From positions 2,046,001 through 2,110,000 of the forward strand of contig JASJOG010000008.1 of NCBI GenBank assembly GCA_030142905.1: a stretch of DNA of 64,000 bases. Reading direction: 5' to 3'. The first letter of the stretch is position 1; each line of letters opens with the position of its first letter. Origin of the DNA: Heliopora coerulea. Taxonomy: Eukaryota; Cnidaria; Anthozoa; Scleralcyonacea; Helioporidae. Below are positions 1-10,413 of the stretch, in pieces. The notes under the pieces are model-generated. The model saw only the letters and a program-made list of their open reading frames with translations, was not told where the DNA came from and did no database searches. The position numbers and the translations under genes are program-made.

Positions 1-86
1 CGGCCACGTTCGCCCTTTTCAGGGCAATGCCTTAACTCGCAAACATCGAGTTCGCGTTATTCTTATGTTCACGAGTGAGCCAGGCC

Positions 87-325
87 TAAGCATAAGGACA
101 AAACAAGAGGCAAAACGAAGGCATGAAGTCAAGCCTGCGACATAAGGATCGCCATAAGCATACGCACAAGATCTTAGTCCAAGCATAAGCCAAGAGCCGA
201 ACACTACACAAGACAAAGAAAAATTCTTGTTGTTTTGTCTTCCCAAGTCTCAGATGAGATATCATGCTTCGTTTTGTATTGATCTTGTCCTTATGCTTAT
301 GTTACTCGCGTAAACCAAGCTTATG
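87..325. repeat. Tourist-like MITE, copy 1 (AAGCATAAG family)
   Basis: This stretch aligns over its whole length with 28697-28957, including shared blocks such as ATGAAGTCAAGCCT, ATCGCCATAAGCAT and AGAGCCGAACA. Both copies are rich in the words CATAAG and CTTATG near their two ends, in opposite orientation, so the ends form an imperfect terminal inverted repeat. There is no coding capacity. A similar end fragment (CTTATCCTTATGCGCTTG) lies at about 727-765. The left end is poorly preserved. Confidence 0.6.
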
Positions 326-1481
326 ATTTGTTGTCGAATAGACCTTGCGAGCAGGTTCCTTTGGGATAGAGAATTAGTCGCAAAACACTGGAAAAGTGGA
401 ATAGTCTCATGTTTTTCAACAGCAGAAATGTGAAATACGAAGTGTGGTTGCAGATTAACGTAGTTTTCTGATAACAGCCAACAGGTGCGTTGACGGTTAC
501 AATGCGATAGTAAATGGAAGAGATATGGGATATTAGAACTTTGATCGCTAGTTAACTGAACAATACATTGCTGCCGAAGACGTGGTTTACACCAGGGACA
601 AAAACATAAGCATGACCACATACGCAGGCGCAGTAAACATTTCATGGTTAACCGAACTTTTTGTACTTCACAACTACAAATAAATTAACGAACCAAGAAG
701 AGCCTAATGCGCTTGCGTATGTCGTCATGCTTATCCTTATGCGCTTGTATAAACCAGTCCAAATTGAGTACAACCCGTCTGAAAAGTGGCATCGCAAAAA
801 CCAGTAGCTTCTTCGCATCTTTTTTTTCCTCGCTAGTGGGAGGATTTGGTGACATTAGTGTTTAAAAGGTTTTAAAGAATGATTTTTTGAATGAAGTGCG
901 AAATCACAGCAGGAAAATTTGTTATCATTTCGCTATAACTTAGAAGACCAGTCATGAAGTATCACGTGTGCCCCCGAAGTGAAGAAAACTCAAGAAGATA
1001 CGGAAATAAGTGACAGAAGTTAGGGTTACGAAAAATACCTTTCCATTAACTCAGTATGGTCGGTTGTTAGTTCAAATATAGAGAATTGGTATACCTTAAC
1101 TCAGTCAGTTCCCTTGTCACCAACTCCTCTATTTTCCAGAAACTAACAAACACACTTTTACTTAAATGTAATAAGTTTTGCGATTGCACAACGTACATAT
1201 CTCATGCCATTGCTATTGCCACCATGTTTTGGGGTTTTTTTTAACTTTCTTTTATGTGTCATACCGTAGTTTTCTTAAATCATCAAGCACCAATCAACAT
1301 GATGGGGTTGAACAGACGGTTGATATAAATATTTTACAGACTCTGGTTAATACATAACTAATCACATTTTCAGCTTTCAAATACCTTGTGAGACTTCTGT
1401 CGATTTGTTTATTCCAGAGAAGGTAAGAGCTCCCAAACGTTTCAACGAATGCACGTTCAAAGTCAGACTATATCTACACTA
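326..1481. other. Intergenic, no gene seen
   Basis: AT-rich sequence with only short ORFs that lack family signatures or splice context. The only recognisable piece is a fragment of the MITE above at about 690-765. Confidence 0.5.
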
Positions 1482-1684
1482 TTAAGCTGATAATTCTGAA
1501 GGGGTAAAATCTCGAGTGTCCAGATACTTTTTAAGATGCAACCGGACCTGTTGCGAAAAATGCAACTTTGGGACATCCGGCCGGGAATCGAACCCGCGAC
1601 CTCACGAATCTAGTGCGAAAAAAAGCAATTATAAAAAAGTATCTAGACACTCGAGATTTTCCTTCTTCAGAATTATCAACTTAA
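1482..1684. repeat. Fold-back element with ~50-bp inverted arms
   Basis: The left arm (1482-1535) and right arm (1631-1684) are inverted copies with a few mismatches; both contain TTCTGAAG and AAAATCTCGAGTGTC. The roughly 95-bp loop holds a tRNA-like 3' half on the minus strand and a smaller hairpin around CCGGACC. It is probably a small non-autonomous fold-back transposon; the superfamily is not assignable. Confidence 0.6.
1571..1618 (-). other. tRNA-like 3' half (pol III B-box)
   Basis: Read on the minus strand it contains GGTTCGATTCC, which matches the pol III B-box/T-loop, with a paired T-arm and, upstream, a plausible anticodon arm. No D-arm or A-box precedes it, so it is not a complete tRNA gene. 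It sits inside the loop of the fold-back element and is probably a tRNA-derived relic. Confidence 0.4.
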
Positions 1685-1733
1685 CAGTTAGCCGTCGAGC
1701 GTAAATGCCATAATGTTCTATCGAATATGTCTA

Positions 1734-1870
1734 TGTTGTGCGGCAATTTTAATCATGATTCATTTTTTTTTGAACTGGTTCAAATAAATTTAAACCAGTG
1801 TAATTTTCCCCCATCCAGTACGATTTTTTTTGAACTGTTTAAAATTTTTTTTAAACTTTTTGTTGGTACA
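1734..1870 (+). repeat. Left TIR of the Ginger-type element
   Basis: Contains TGTTGTGCGGCAATTTT followed by T-runs and GAACTGGTTCAAATAAA. It matches the inverted right end with mismatches. The repeated GAACTGGTT words may have been integrase binding sites (inference). Confidence 0.65.
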
Positions 1871-2151
1871 CTTTGCTACTTCACTCTGTCTATAACGCGA
1901 GACGATTTTACTTGTCAGGGGAGAACCTCTGGAAGACAAAGGGTTAAAGTTAATTATATTTTTTTAGAAGTAGGAACTCGTATCTTTAATCTCTCATGTG
2001 ATATCTTTCTAAATATGCGATTACTATTATTAGTAACTTTTTTAAGAAACTCCATGAAATTTAGTTGCTCAATCACTGTGTACACCAGTTGGGTTCTTAG
2101 AGTTGGACTTTAGAGTTACGTTTCAGTTCAAATACTGTATATACAGGCATG

Positions 2152-2176
2152 GTTGGGGTTAGGGTTAGGGTTAGAG
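2152..2176 (+). repeat. Short telomere-like repeat (GGGTTA)
   Basis: About three imperfect GGGTTA units within the Ginger-type element. Too short to be more than a chance or relic interstitial telomeric motif. Confidence 0.4.
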
Positions 2177-2516
2177 TTACAGTCGAGAATGAGAGGCTTT
2201 CCTTTGAACGCATACGAAAATCTCTTTTTTCTTTGAAATGAAGAATGGCAGAAGAAAGAGTTCTTGAAAAATGACATGGTGGCTCTTTAACTTTTAATAG
2301 GACTATTTCGAGTACAAATGCCCGTTATTACATTAAAATCTAATAGACATGTAGGTTGTTAATGAAGTTGCAGTTCTTCAGATTTTAAGTCACAAATACT
2401 ACATAATAAAGGGTACATAAATTGTAACATTTGCAATCACTTTTGATCGTATTTGATAAGCAATTCGCGAAGAAATTGCTTATGAACTACACAGATTAGT
2501 GTAGTATCGTACTTAT

Positions 2517-3950
2517 TCAGCAGAGTGAACTTTTTTTGCAGGCAACTGAAAATGAAAGTTCCTTTGTATAATCCAGTGTCACATCAGTGGCTGCGCTGGA
2601 ATTAAGTGTGTTCGAAGAAATTAAGGTACTTATTATTCCGAATTGCGTTACAACTTTAGCATAAGTGTTTTGGAAGGCTGTGATTTTTCCAAACAGAAGA
2701 TTGAGGTGCAATAATGTGGTTTTCCCGACACGGTAAATTTTTCTTGAGACCATGTTCACAACCTTAAATTTGCTTTTCCTTGCTTTTTTTTTTGTTATTT
2801 GTTTTGTCATAGCTTTATTGCAATTGGTTTGGATTCCAATTATCTTCTGTCGTTTAGGGGATCTGTCTGTCAGTAATTGCTGGTCAGTAGGGTCAGTTTC
2901 TAAATGTTGTGTAGTTTCTGTTGATTGTTGTTGTTGTGTGCTTGTTTCAGCAAGTGTTGAAGTTTTCTCTCTGTTAAGCTTAAGGCCATAGACTGCTTTA
3001 TAAGGACTGACTTTGATGGCCCTATGGTAGGTGATATGTCTTATGTATCAGGCTTCGGAGACATAGTTGCAGCATTTCTTGATGTTTTCCCAGGGGTTCT
3101 ATACTTATAAGTGCCCTCATGTCCTCGTTCCAAGAATAGTTGGATCTTTGCACAAGGCCTTGCGTGGTTGGAGTACGAGGGACGTCATGAGCCAGTTCAA
3201 TGGAATGGTCTTTACAAAAGGTTTGTATTTTCTTATCGTTGAACTCTTTCCCATTGTCACTGATTATCTTCTAAAAAAAAACTGTATGTAAAACAGAAGA
3301 CTTGCAGAGCTTCCATTACTTGATCTGCAGACTTGGAATGAATCGGTGCAACATACACGAATTTGGTGTAATGATCAGTTATATTAATTGTCCCTTTGTG
3401 AGGCTCAGTGCAGTCACATTCACAGTTTCTAAAGTCAATTAAATCGATCTCGATTAGTGATAAAAACAATGAGGAGTTAAGTAGTCTCTGAACTATTTTC
3501 ACTCTGCCTGTTACACATATCTGTTCTGCATGAAATCGACACAGGCTCACAAAGAGGTTGACTACCCTTATGGTTCACTTCAGCAAAGTTGTTGTTGATC
3601 CAATTCGCTGTGATTTCTCTTCCTCCATGTGCGATTCGATTGTGTAGTGGACGTAGGACATCATACAACTGGTTTTTAGGAACAACTTTCGTCCCTTTGG
3701 AATTAAGTAGGGAGTTGTCGTTGTAAAACCACTTCTTTCTTTCGACAGTCGCTTCTTCATACTTCGTGAGCCCAATTTCATGTTCACTTTCATCGTGATG
3801 TGGCTGTAGGTTCGGGGTTTCTCGCTCTTGTTGATGTTGATGCTTTAGGAATTTTTTTGCCTTTTTGTAGAAGTTATCTTCTATGACAAGATTAAAGAGC
3901 GATTCTTTTTTCTTTTTGGCTGCTTTGAGTTCGTCTAATTTTTCATAAAA
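2517..3950 (-). pseudogene. KRBA2-like / Ginger integrase pseudogene
   Basis: Fragments in several frames on the minus strand together form an integrase like the one in KRBA2-type proteins. Reading down from about 3950 there is a lysine-rich N-terminal helix region, an H2C2-type zinc-binding segment (HNRIAHGGRE, then CRFHAEQ), then the DDE core: EIDLIDF supplies the first Asp and SDNGKEF the second. The region of the third acidic residue reads QGLVQRSN, where relatives have Glu, so it appears Glu-to-Gln. The C-terminal domain (FKVVNMVSRKI and downstream) runs to the stop at 2517. Frameshifts near 3300 and 3550 and stops around 3010 show it is dead. Function when alive: strand transfer of its own element in the nucleus. 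Confidence 0.7.
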
Positions 3951-4384
3951 CAGTTATCTTTCTGTACAGTTGTGCATCATTTCTCGTTTGTCACCAAAGG
4001 GCAATGTGGACGTGAAACAAAATTTGATTATCATAACGCAAATATGCGAATAAATTTGCTGAGAGAAAGTGGGTAAGAATTAAATTAAGTATTGAACAAA
4101 AAGGTCCGGCATCGAAAGTCCCTGTGGCTTAGTACGATAGCCATTGTTAAGCCCGGTCGGCCGCGGTTACAAAGTGGATGAGTTACCCCTATCTCAGGTA
4201 AGTGTAGCGTGATATTAGGGGGAAGGCAAGGAAAAGAAGAGGAAAGAGTGAAGCGAGAAGAAAGGGAGATATGAAGTGACATGTTATCAAATATAATTTA
4301 GTGTGGTAGGTGGAATTTTTTTTTCTAAAGAAAAACTAAATCCCTTTTTTGACTCCCCAAAAATTAAAATCCCTTTTTAGCATT

Positions 4385-4522
4385 TTGACAGTTGAACCGA
4401 TTCAAAAATAATTTGAACCAGTTCTAAACAAATTGTACTGGTTTGGGAAAAATTAAACCGGCTTAAAATTTTATTTGAACCAGTTTAAAAAAAAATTGAA
4501 CGCCTAAATTTGCCGAACAACA
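4385..4522 (-). repeat. Right TIR of the Ginger-type element
   Basis: Inverted partner of 1734-1870, with several copies of GAACCAGTT/GAACCGATT and the terminus CCGAACAACA next to TCTA. Confidence 0.65.
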
Positions 4523-4526
4523 TCTA

Positions 4527-5676
4527 CACTATAATGGATAGTTCATCATACCGACATGAAAAATGCTCCGGCCTACACAATACCCAGCGGCGTTGTTTAT
4601 GGGCGGTAGGGGTATGTGGCATCCCCAAAGTTTGCGAAAAAATAGAAAATTCGGGAGAAAAAGACAGTAATTTGGGCGAAATTGGTAAGGTAAAGTAGGT
4701 TAAAATCCCTTTTGGTTACTAGTTGATATTTAATTTACGTATTGGGGTTGAGGAAGCGACGGTACACCATACGTGGCCTGAATGCGCCTATAGAGCGATG
4801 CTGCACCGCTTCTATCTTAAAATGACATAACAATGACCGTGTATGGATTTATTACATACACCAGGAGGATGATCACAACATACAAAATCGCACGTGTAAA
4901 CGAGCCCTTATGATGAATGCAGCAAGGGCATGTTATATGATGAGATCCATGAGCGGGTATAATGGGTATTTTAATTAAATCGAAAAAAAAAACAGCAGAT
5001 GAATCAGAGATGCATAAGAAAGTAAAAGAGTTCTCTACTGCAACTAAAATTATAACAGGATGAATTACAGCAAACTGCAGTTCACCGCAAAGTGAAGTAT
5101 AGATGAAGGTCATAATGTGAAAGACGTAAGTTGTTCGAATGTTTTGAAGCAGTTTGAGCGAGATTGGATGTTCAGCCTATAGCTCAGTTCAATGCAAATA
5201 AACCATATTATTAACTCGCACTACAGAGTTTCATTATAACTGTGTTCGACATGGAGGGAAGGTTGGCGAAATAGAGTTGAGGGCACTATGCGAAGTGGTG
5301 ATACACTATTGTGTTCATTTAGAGTTAACAAATAGCTGTAATCTGTATGACATTTTACATTATTGGCTTTGCTTAAGTTGCCATGACGTTCTTAAGAGTT
5401 TGTAAAGTTTACAGAAGATAAATATGTTACCTGAGTTTTCATTTCTACATGGGAAAAAGAGTCAGGAAAGTCATTATATAACCTAATCACAATTTGAATG
5501 TTGTCCCAATACAGGTCCAAGTTTTCGGACCACTAACCGATGGACAACGTATCGAGAGTAGGACGTCATTCTAATATTCTTTACCAACGCGTGTATATCC
5601 GTTAACCTGATGTGAATCCTATAAAAATTTCCAGAGTTTGGTGACAAGTTAAAAAGTAAATGATACACCTACTTAC
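4527..5676. other. Intergenic or intronic, no exon assigned
   Basis: This lies downstream (minus strand) of the HEPN exon, so it may be intron. A minus-strand donor-like CAG|GTAACA ends near 5433 and acceptor-like AG sites precede it, but no exon could be joined in phase with confidence. Around 4880-4910 there is a MITE-like end, GCACGTGTAAACGAGCCC. Otherwise nothing is recognisable. Confidence 0.4.
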
Positions 5677-6602
5677 CTGACATAGGACACTTTTCATCAT
5701 TGTCATCCTCTTTTTCAATTTGTGACTCAGTCATTTGCGTTAGGTCACTTCTGATTTTCCTTAACTCTTCGTGAATCATAGGACTAGTTTTCGTGAACTC
5801 TTGAACTTCAATTATGCTGTGGCTGAGCTTTCTTAACTGACAGTCAAGGTAAAGAGTACGCTCATCGACATCACATATTTTATCCATAATTTCCTCCTGA
5901 AGAAACCGGTTGCTAGCTTGCAACTCATGGATGCATTCTTTTAACTCATTAACTTTGTTCGTAGGAAAATCGGACTCCGTCAAACTACCAATAGCATCAA
6001 CAGAAGCTGGACTAACATTAGCCGCTATAAATGCATCCTTTGTTAGCTGTACGTACTGATCAAATGTAGTTTTTTTAATTCCTGAATCTTTAGAATGGCA
6101 AAGTGTGTTTCTCAGTAGTCGTAACTGATCAATTGCCAACGCAAGTGTTTCATTTGAATCTCCACTCGGACTGTTTACTGATGGATGGAATGAGCCAGGT
6201 GCTAACTTTTTTTTCTTCAAGTATAACTCACTAAGTGTCTTCTTGTGACCTTTACTGTCTGTTATGGCGAAGGTTTGGGCGTAGATCGTCGCTTTGAAGA
6301 GTGCAGTACAGTCCCATTCTTGAAGGGACTTGTTGGTTGGTATTTCAGTTTTACTGCCCTCACTAATGAGAAGCATACTTCGCACAGCAGCGGAGTCATC
6401 CCAAGTTTGGTAGGTGGGTAGTGGAGCAATCTTAGTATCCCACATGGTAACGAAGATTTCACGAAGAGCTTTGGAAAATTCATCCAGGACAATAGACGCA
6501 AATTTAAAGAAATTTAATTGTTCTTCGGAAAACAGTTTTGAGCCCATTACTTTGAGTATTTAGCCCAAGCTTCTCATCGTTGGGAAACAGTCTGTCATCG
6601 TC
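5677..6602 (-). CDS. HEPN (DZIP3-type) domain exon of a host gene
   Basis: The exon encodes about 290 residues starting at Met in 6545-6547. Residues 1-200 resemble the HEPN domain of DZIP3-type proteins: helical, with LNFFKFASIVLDEFSKALRE at the N-terminus and RNTLCH at 146-151, which fits the R-x4-H signature of HEPN RNA-binding/nuclease folds. Residues 200-285 are charged and helical, probably coiled coil. The exon ends in TCAG|GTAAGT, a consensus donor, so the protein continues in an exon I cannot place. An acceptor (TTTCTTGCGCAG) at 6603 implies an upstream 5' UTR exon. In cnidarians such domains often start multidomain immune-type or ubiquitin-ligase-like proteins, but nothing here shows the downstream domains. 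The reading frame is clean, unlike most of the window. Confidence 0.7.
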
Positions 6603-6927
6603 CTGCGCAAGAAACGTCAAAACATTTCATTACCACAATATCAAACAACGGACGGTGTTGTCCAAATTAATTTAAATTGATTCATACAGCTTAAACAGGG
6701 GCGCCGGAGGTAGCCTAGGGCAGCGGGGACAGAATCGCGATAAAAGACATTTTCACTTTGCTTAGCACGAAAGCGAAAGTAAATTTTTAATTCAACAGGG
6801 ATGTCGTCTAACTGTCTTGATTAAATAAATGCCCATAACTGGAGGATGCACACACTGAACGTCTGTCAATAAGTCAGTAACAGTTTTCAAGGTTTAATGC
6901 TTAAGTCAATATATATTTTGGATTAAT
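6603..6927. other. Upstream of HEPN exon, no exon seen
   Basis: Probable 5' intron or promoter-proximal sequence of the HEPN gene on the minus strand. No ORF or repeat is recognisable. Confidence 0.4.
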
Positions 6928-7304
<377 letters not shown>

Positions 7305-7370
7305 CGCTAAAGCGGTGTTTGCGAAAACGAATAGAGTGCTCAACACCATATGGTAGAGCTAGTTTACAGT

Positions 7371-7471
7371 GAGATATTACAGAGTCCTCACGTCGCTACT
7401 CCGAGTTTCACGCTGTTCACGATCTTCAGCGTGAAACTCGGAGTAGCGACATGAGGACTCTGTAATATCTC
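7371..7471. repeat. Near-perfect 45-bp-arm hairpin
   Basis: Arms 7371-7415 and 7427-7471 are reverse complements with one mismatch, around an 11-nt loop. The mismatch would be a G.U pair in a minus-strand transcript. It could be a small fold-back MITE, an inverted duplication of one repeat end, or a hairpin RNA precursor; no coding or tRNA character. Confidence 0.85.
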
Positions 7472-7584
7472 TCTGTTAAAGCCGCTTACTGACACTGCAT
7501 TCTTAGTTGGAACACAATAAACCACTTTTTAGGAATTTTATAAAAAATTGAACTTCCACAGTATGAAACCAACAATTACCTGAC

Positions 7585-7869
7585 TTAAACACGGTTTTCA
7601 AATACGTTGATACCATGGTGATTGGTAATTTGCGATAAAGTAAGAGAAAATGAAGATGAAATACGTGCTTTTTCTCAATTCTTTAGGCCTACTCTTTACG
7701 TTGTATTTTACCTCTAAGTTTCATACAGTTCTTTTAAGAACTAAACGGTCCAACAGTCTTTGGTAACTGTGTATACCTCTTTAGTGCGTATATTTCATCT
7801 TCATTTTCTCTTACTTTATCGTAAATTACCAATCACCATGGTATCAACGTATTTGAAAGCCGTGTTTAA
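7585..7869. repeat. MITE with ~80-bp terminal inverted repeats
   Basis: Arms 7585-7665 and 7787-7869 are inverted copies at high identity, each containing ACCATGGT and AAGTAAGAGAAAATGAAGATG. The spacer is about 120 bp without an ORF. The superfamily is unknown; flanking duplications are not clear. Confidence 0.75.
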
Positions 7870-8690
7870 ATTTGTTACCACGACAAAATCGCTGTTTTAA
7901 TTACCTGACTAGTGTAATCACATGATACTTCACCTTTTGCCTTTCAGTAACACTTCATATCCCAGTCATACATAAATGCAGAGTACGAATTAGCGGCTCA
8001 CACTTCGCAATTTGCGAAGCAATTGTAGTCTTTTGCGAAGCCCAATTCAAGTGTAAACGGAAAAATGCGAAGCATAAAAACCAAAAAAAGGACACTATCA
8101 TATCAAATCTTTTATGTGTTTTTCATAGTCACTCCAATAAGGTGGTCTGACATAGGCGAGCTGACGAGCTGACCTGGTTGCCAGGTTTGACAAATTAAAA
8201 GTGGGTTACACGTACATGGGAAATGGAGCTATGCCCATTGCACATCCGCACATCGCATTTTCACGGTGAGTCGCGAAGATATTTCCACTGAATTTTTTGA
8301 ACTGAAATCTCTACGACAACACCATAGCCAAACTCAATTGAAAAGGCCAGTTCAGATCTTCAATACGGTTTGTAGGCGTAAATAATTTTTTAGTAACTCT
8401 ACAGAAACTAAATATTGCTTATAGTTAAATAATGGAATCAGTAAAACAACATAAAAAATTGTTTAAGCCGCCAGTTGGGATGATTTGCATGCCAACTTTT
8501 TTGCGAAGCTGTTTTGTACTATTTTGTAATATGTGTTGATAATTAATTAATAACCAAGTAATGGAAGACAACCTACACGTATAATTGACAGGAAGGTGAC
8601 ACATGTGTGCATGTGTGGAGGTATTATTCAGGGTGTTCAGTGTTAACTGCGTTCGAGTGTATGTCAATAAAACAACCCTTTGTATAATCC
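7870..8690. other. Repeat-derived intergenic sequence
   Basis: Holds a cluster of the word TTTGCGAAG at about 8008-8085 next to CTCACACTTCG and CAAGTGTAAACGG, which looks like one end of another MITE. The right half leads into the LTR end of a Ty3/Gypsy fragment. No gene seen. Confidence 0.4.
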
Positions 8691-8732
8691 TTTGTATTAT
8701 TTGTTGTTACTACATTCGCTGCCGTGACCAGA

Positions 8733-8921
8733 ATGGTAACAACAAGCCGTATGAGTGTCGCGCTCGCAGAGGTTTTCTCAGATGGCGATATCGTTTTGTG
8801 GTTAAGGAAATTTAAGCTTTGCTCGAAGTCAAACGATTGAAAGGACTTCGACAGGCTGAAAAGCCTACCAATGCTTTTGCATGGTAAAGCCTTCGCTGTT
8901 TTTGAACGGCTCGCACTATAA
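8733..8921 (+). pseudogene. Ty3/Gypsy Gag N-terminal fragment
   Basis: The frame from the ATG at 8733 has a Gag-like N-terminus: FSDGDIVLWLRKFKLCSK, then after an in-frame TGA (8838-8840) RLKSLPMLLHGKAFAVFERL, matching the usual Gag capsid start. Upstream, TTCGCTGCCGTGACC at about 8714-8728 looks like the start of the internal region or primer site following an LTR end (TTACTACA). The reading ends at 8919-8921 where the sequence turns into an inverted repeat. It is a truncated third Gypsy copy distinct from the one starting at 9031. Confidence 0.65.
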
Positions 8922-8949
8922 TAAATGGTCATCATAGTGCGAGCCGTTC
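8904..8949. repeat. 16-bp inverted repeat at a retroelement junction
   Basis: GAACGGCTCGCACTAT is followed 14 bp later by its exact reverse complement. It lies just where the Gag fragment ends and LTR-like sequence begins, so one arm is probably an inverted copy made at the junction. Confidence 0.75.
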
Positions 8950-9029
8950 ATAAGCATGCGTCACGTAAACAAAGGTTTTAATTAGGGCAGTAGTTCAAGA
9001 TGGCGATCATTAAAGAATGAGTTATTACA
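8950..9029 (+). repeat. 5' LTR remnant of Ty3/Gypsy element 1
   Basis: The block GCGTCACGTAAAC...TTTTAATTAGGGCAGTAGTTC recurs diverged at 17475-17533, in direct orientation, downstream of the integrase piece. It ends TTATTACA, directly before TGGCGACGAGGATG at 9031, the usual internal start of many animal Gypsy elements. The 5' part of the LTR is missing. Confidence 0.55.
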
Positions 9030-9030
9030 A

Positions 9031-9044
9031 TGGCGACGAGGATG
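9031..9044 (+). other. Primer-binding-site-like sequence of Gypsy 1
   Basis: TGGCGACGAGGATG immediately follows the LTR-like end ...TTACA, the expected position for the tRNA primer site. The identity of the priming tRNA was not determined. Confidence 0.45.
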
Positions 9045-9089
9045 AGATAATAATTAAAAGCGTTTTGAACAGTTTTTTGATACAATACC

Positions 9090-9728
9090 ATGGCTACTAC
9101 ACTTCCAGTATTTTCCGAATTTGACTTACGAGATCGGACGAACCTAGCTGAACTATAGGAGAAATATTTGAAAAAATTCACGAACTTAATGATCGCCATG
9201 AAGATGACAGACGAAGGTCGTAAACACACACTGCTTCTACATTACGTCGGAGAAGAAGTTAACAATCTTTTCGATACTCTTCCTGATAAGGGTGAAGATA
9301 CTGATTTCAAGAAAGCTTGTGAAGCCCTCACGCGATATTTCACGCAGAAAAAGAACGTTTCATTTGAGATATTTAAGTTTCGAAATTTGAAGCAAGAATC
9401 GCACGAAACATTCGACGAATTCCATACTCGCCTACATACCGCTTCAAAATATTGTGAGTTCGGAGATAACAAAGAGAAGGAGATAAAAGCCCGTTATTCC
9501 TTCCGCACGCCGACCCTTACGTTGACACAGTTGTTAGACTATGCAAGGAAACTTCACGAAACGGTAAGACAAGCCAAAGGCATCGAAGCTATGCCTCGAA
9601 ATTCACCCACTCCGTTTTGTGACGATGATGATGATGTTTACCAAGTCCAATTCGGCAAGCAAAAATTCCCCGGTTCAGACAGAAACGGCAAGCCACAACG
9701 TCCAAATCCTGGCATTCTTACAGATTAA
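9090..9728 (+). pseudogene. Ty3/Gypsy Gag (element 1), broken
   Basis: The reading begins at ATG 9090 and meets an in-frame TAG at about 9157, then runs open to 9728. It encodes a capsid-type helical Gag: YVGEEVNNLFDTLP, FKKACEALTRYFTQKKN and ETFDEFHTRLHTASKYCEF are typical of the family. Around residue 160 a segment seems deleted, since the usual longer helix before the LTELLNYAR-like motif is missing. Gag would assemble the cytoplasmic particle. It is followed without much gap by the zinc-knuckle/protease frame. Confidence 0.75.
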
Positions 9729-9731
9729 CCA

Positions 9732-10181
9732 TTGGCGCCAAAACCATCAAGAAAGCGTTGTTTTCGTCGTGCATATGCATGGCCTCACAACAGAAGGTGT
9801 CCCGCCGAAGGACAACGGTGTAACAACTGCTTCAAGTACAACCATTTTGCCAGCGTGTGTAATTCCAGGGGAAAAAGAAATAACAGAGATTCCGCCTATG
9901 CAGTGCAAAAAGATGCAACAGCTTTACGCGAGGATGGTAGCAGGTGTGACGAAAGTACTGACAGCAACGACAATTATGTCTTCACCTTACACAAAAATCC
10001 CGACACAAAGCAACGAGGATCCTTTCATGCCAAGCTAAAGTTGGGGAACTCTCAAGTGCACTTCCAGATAGACAGCGGTTCGTCTGCAAACATCATTGAT
10101 GAAAGCACATCAATAAAAATCAGACAGGAAAACACCAACACCAATCTTCAGAAATCAAAGAACCGCATATTCGCATTCTGA
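9732..10181 (+). pseudogene. Gypsy 1 nucleocapsid and protease part
   Basis: Contains a cysteine/histidine knuckle region (CFRRAYAWPHNRRC then CNNCFKYNHFASVC) followed by the aspartic protease motif FQIDSGSSANIID. The protease Asp-Ser-Gly is intact. The frame ends at a TGA at 10179 and the remainder of the protease is read in other frames to about 10394. Part of the same polyprotein as the neighbouring Gag and RT pieces. Confidence 0.75.
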
Positions 10182-10413
10182 GGCTCCACACAATTGCCTG
10201 TATTGGAACAGTTTCAATGTGTGTTACAGTCGAAGAAAGGATTTTCCAGCACGAAGACAGTAGTTGTAAGAAAAGCATCCGGATGCCTCCTTAGCGGCCA
10301 AACGTCTGTTGACTTAAACTTTATCAAGATCAACGTAAACAAGATTCGAGCGAAACCTACCAAACCTGCTGCATTTCACTACATTAGGTTCTAACAAAAA
10401 AATTCCACAACGT

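Larger units (their letters stand above)
1734..4522. mobile_element. Ginger-type DNA transposon (degraded)
   Basis: The left end starts TGTTGTGCGGCAA and the right end finishes TTGCCGAACAACA, an inverted pair. Inside these the inverted repeats continue for more than 100 bp with the repeated word GAACYGGTT (about 1734-1870 and 4385-4522). The flanks are the direct repeat TCTA (1730-1733 and 4523-4526). TGT...ACA ends plus a 4-bp target duplication are the published hallmarks of Ginger cut-and-paste elements, whose transposase resembles retroviral/Ty3 integrases; the interior indeed carries an integrase pseudogene on the minus strand. The element is about 2.8 kb and looks dead: frameshifts, stops and a substituted catalytic residue. 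Confidence 0.75.

Noticed and set aside
2152..2176. Telomeric repeat / chromosome-end scar
   Set aside because: Only about three imperfect units; too short to infer a fusion or healed break.
4817..5113. 98-codon hydrophobic ORF (minus) as a membrane exon of the HEPN gene
   Set aside because: No splice sites joining it in phase with the HEPN exon and no recognisable domain.
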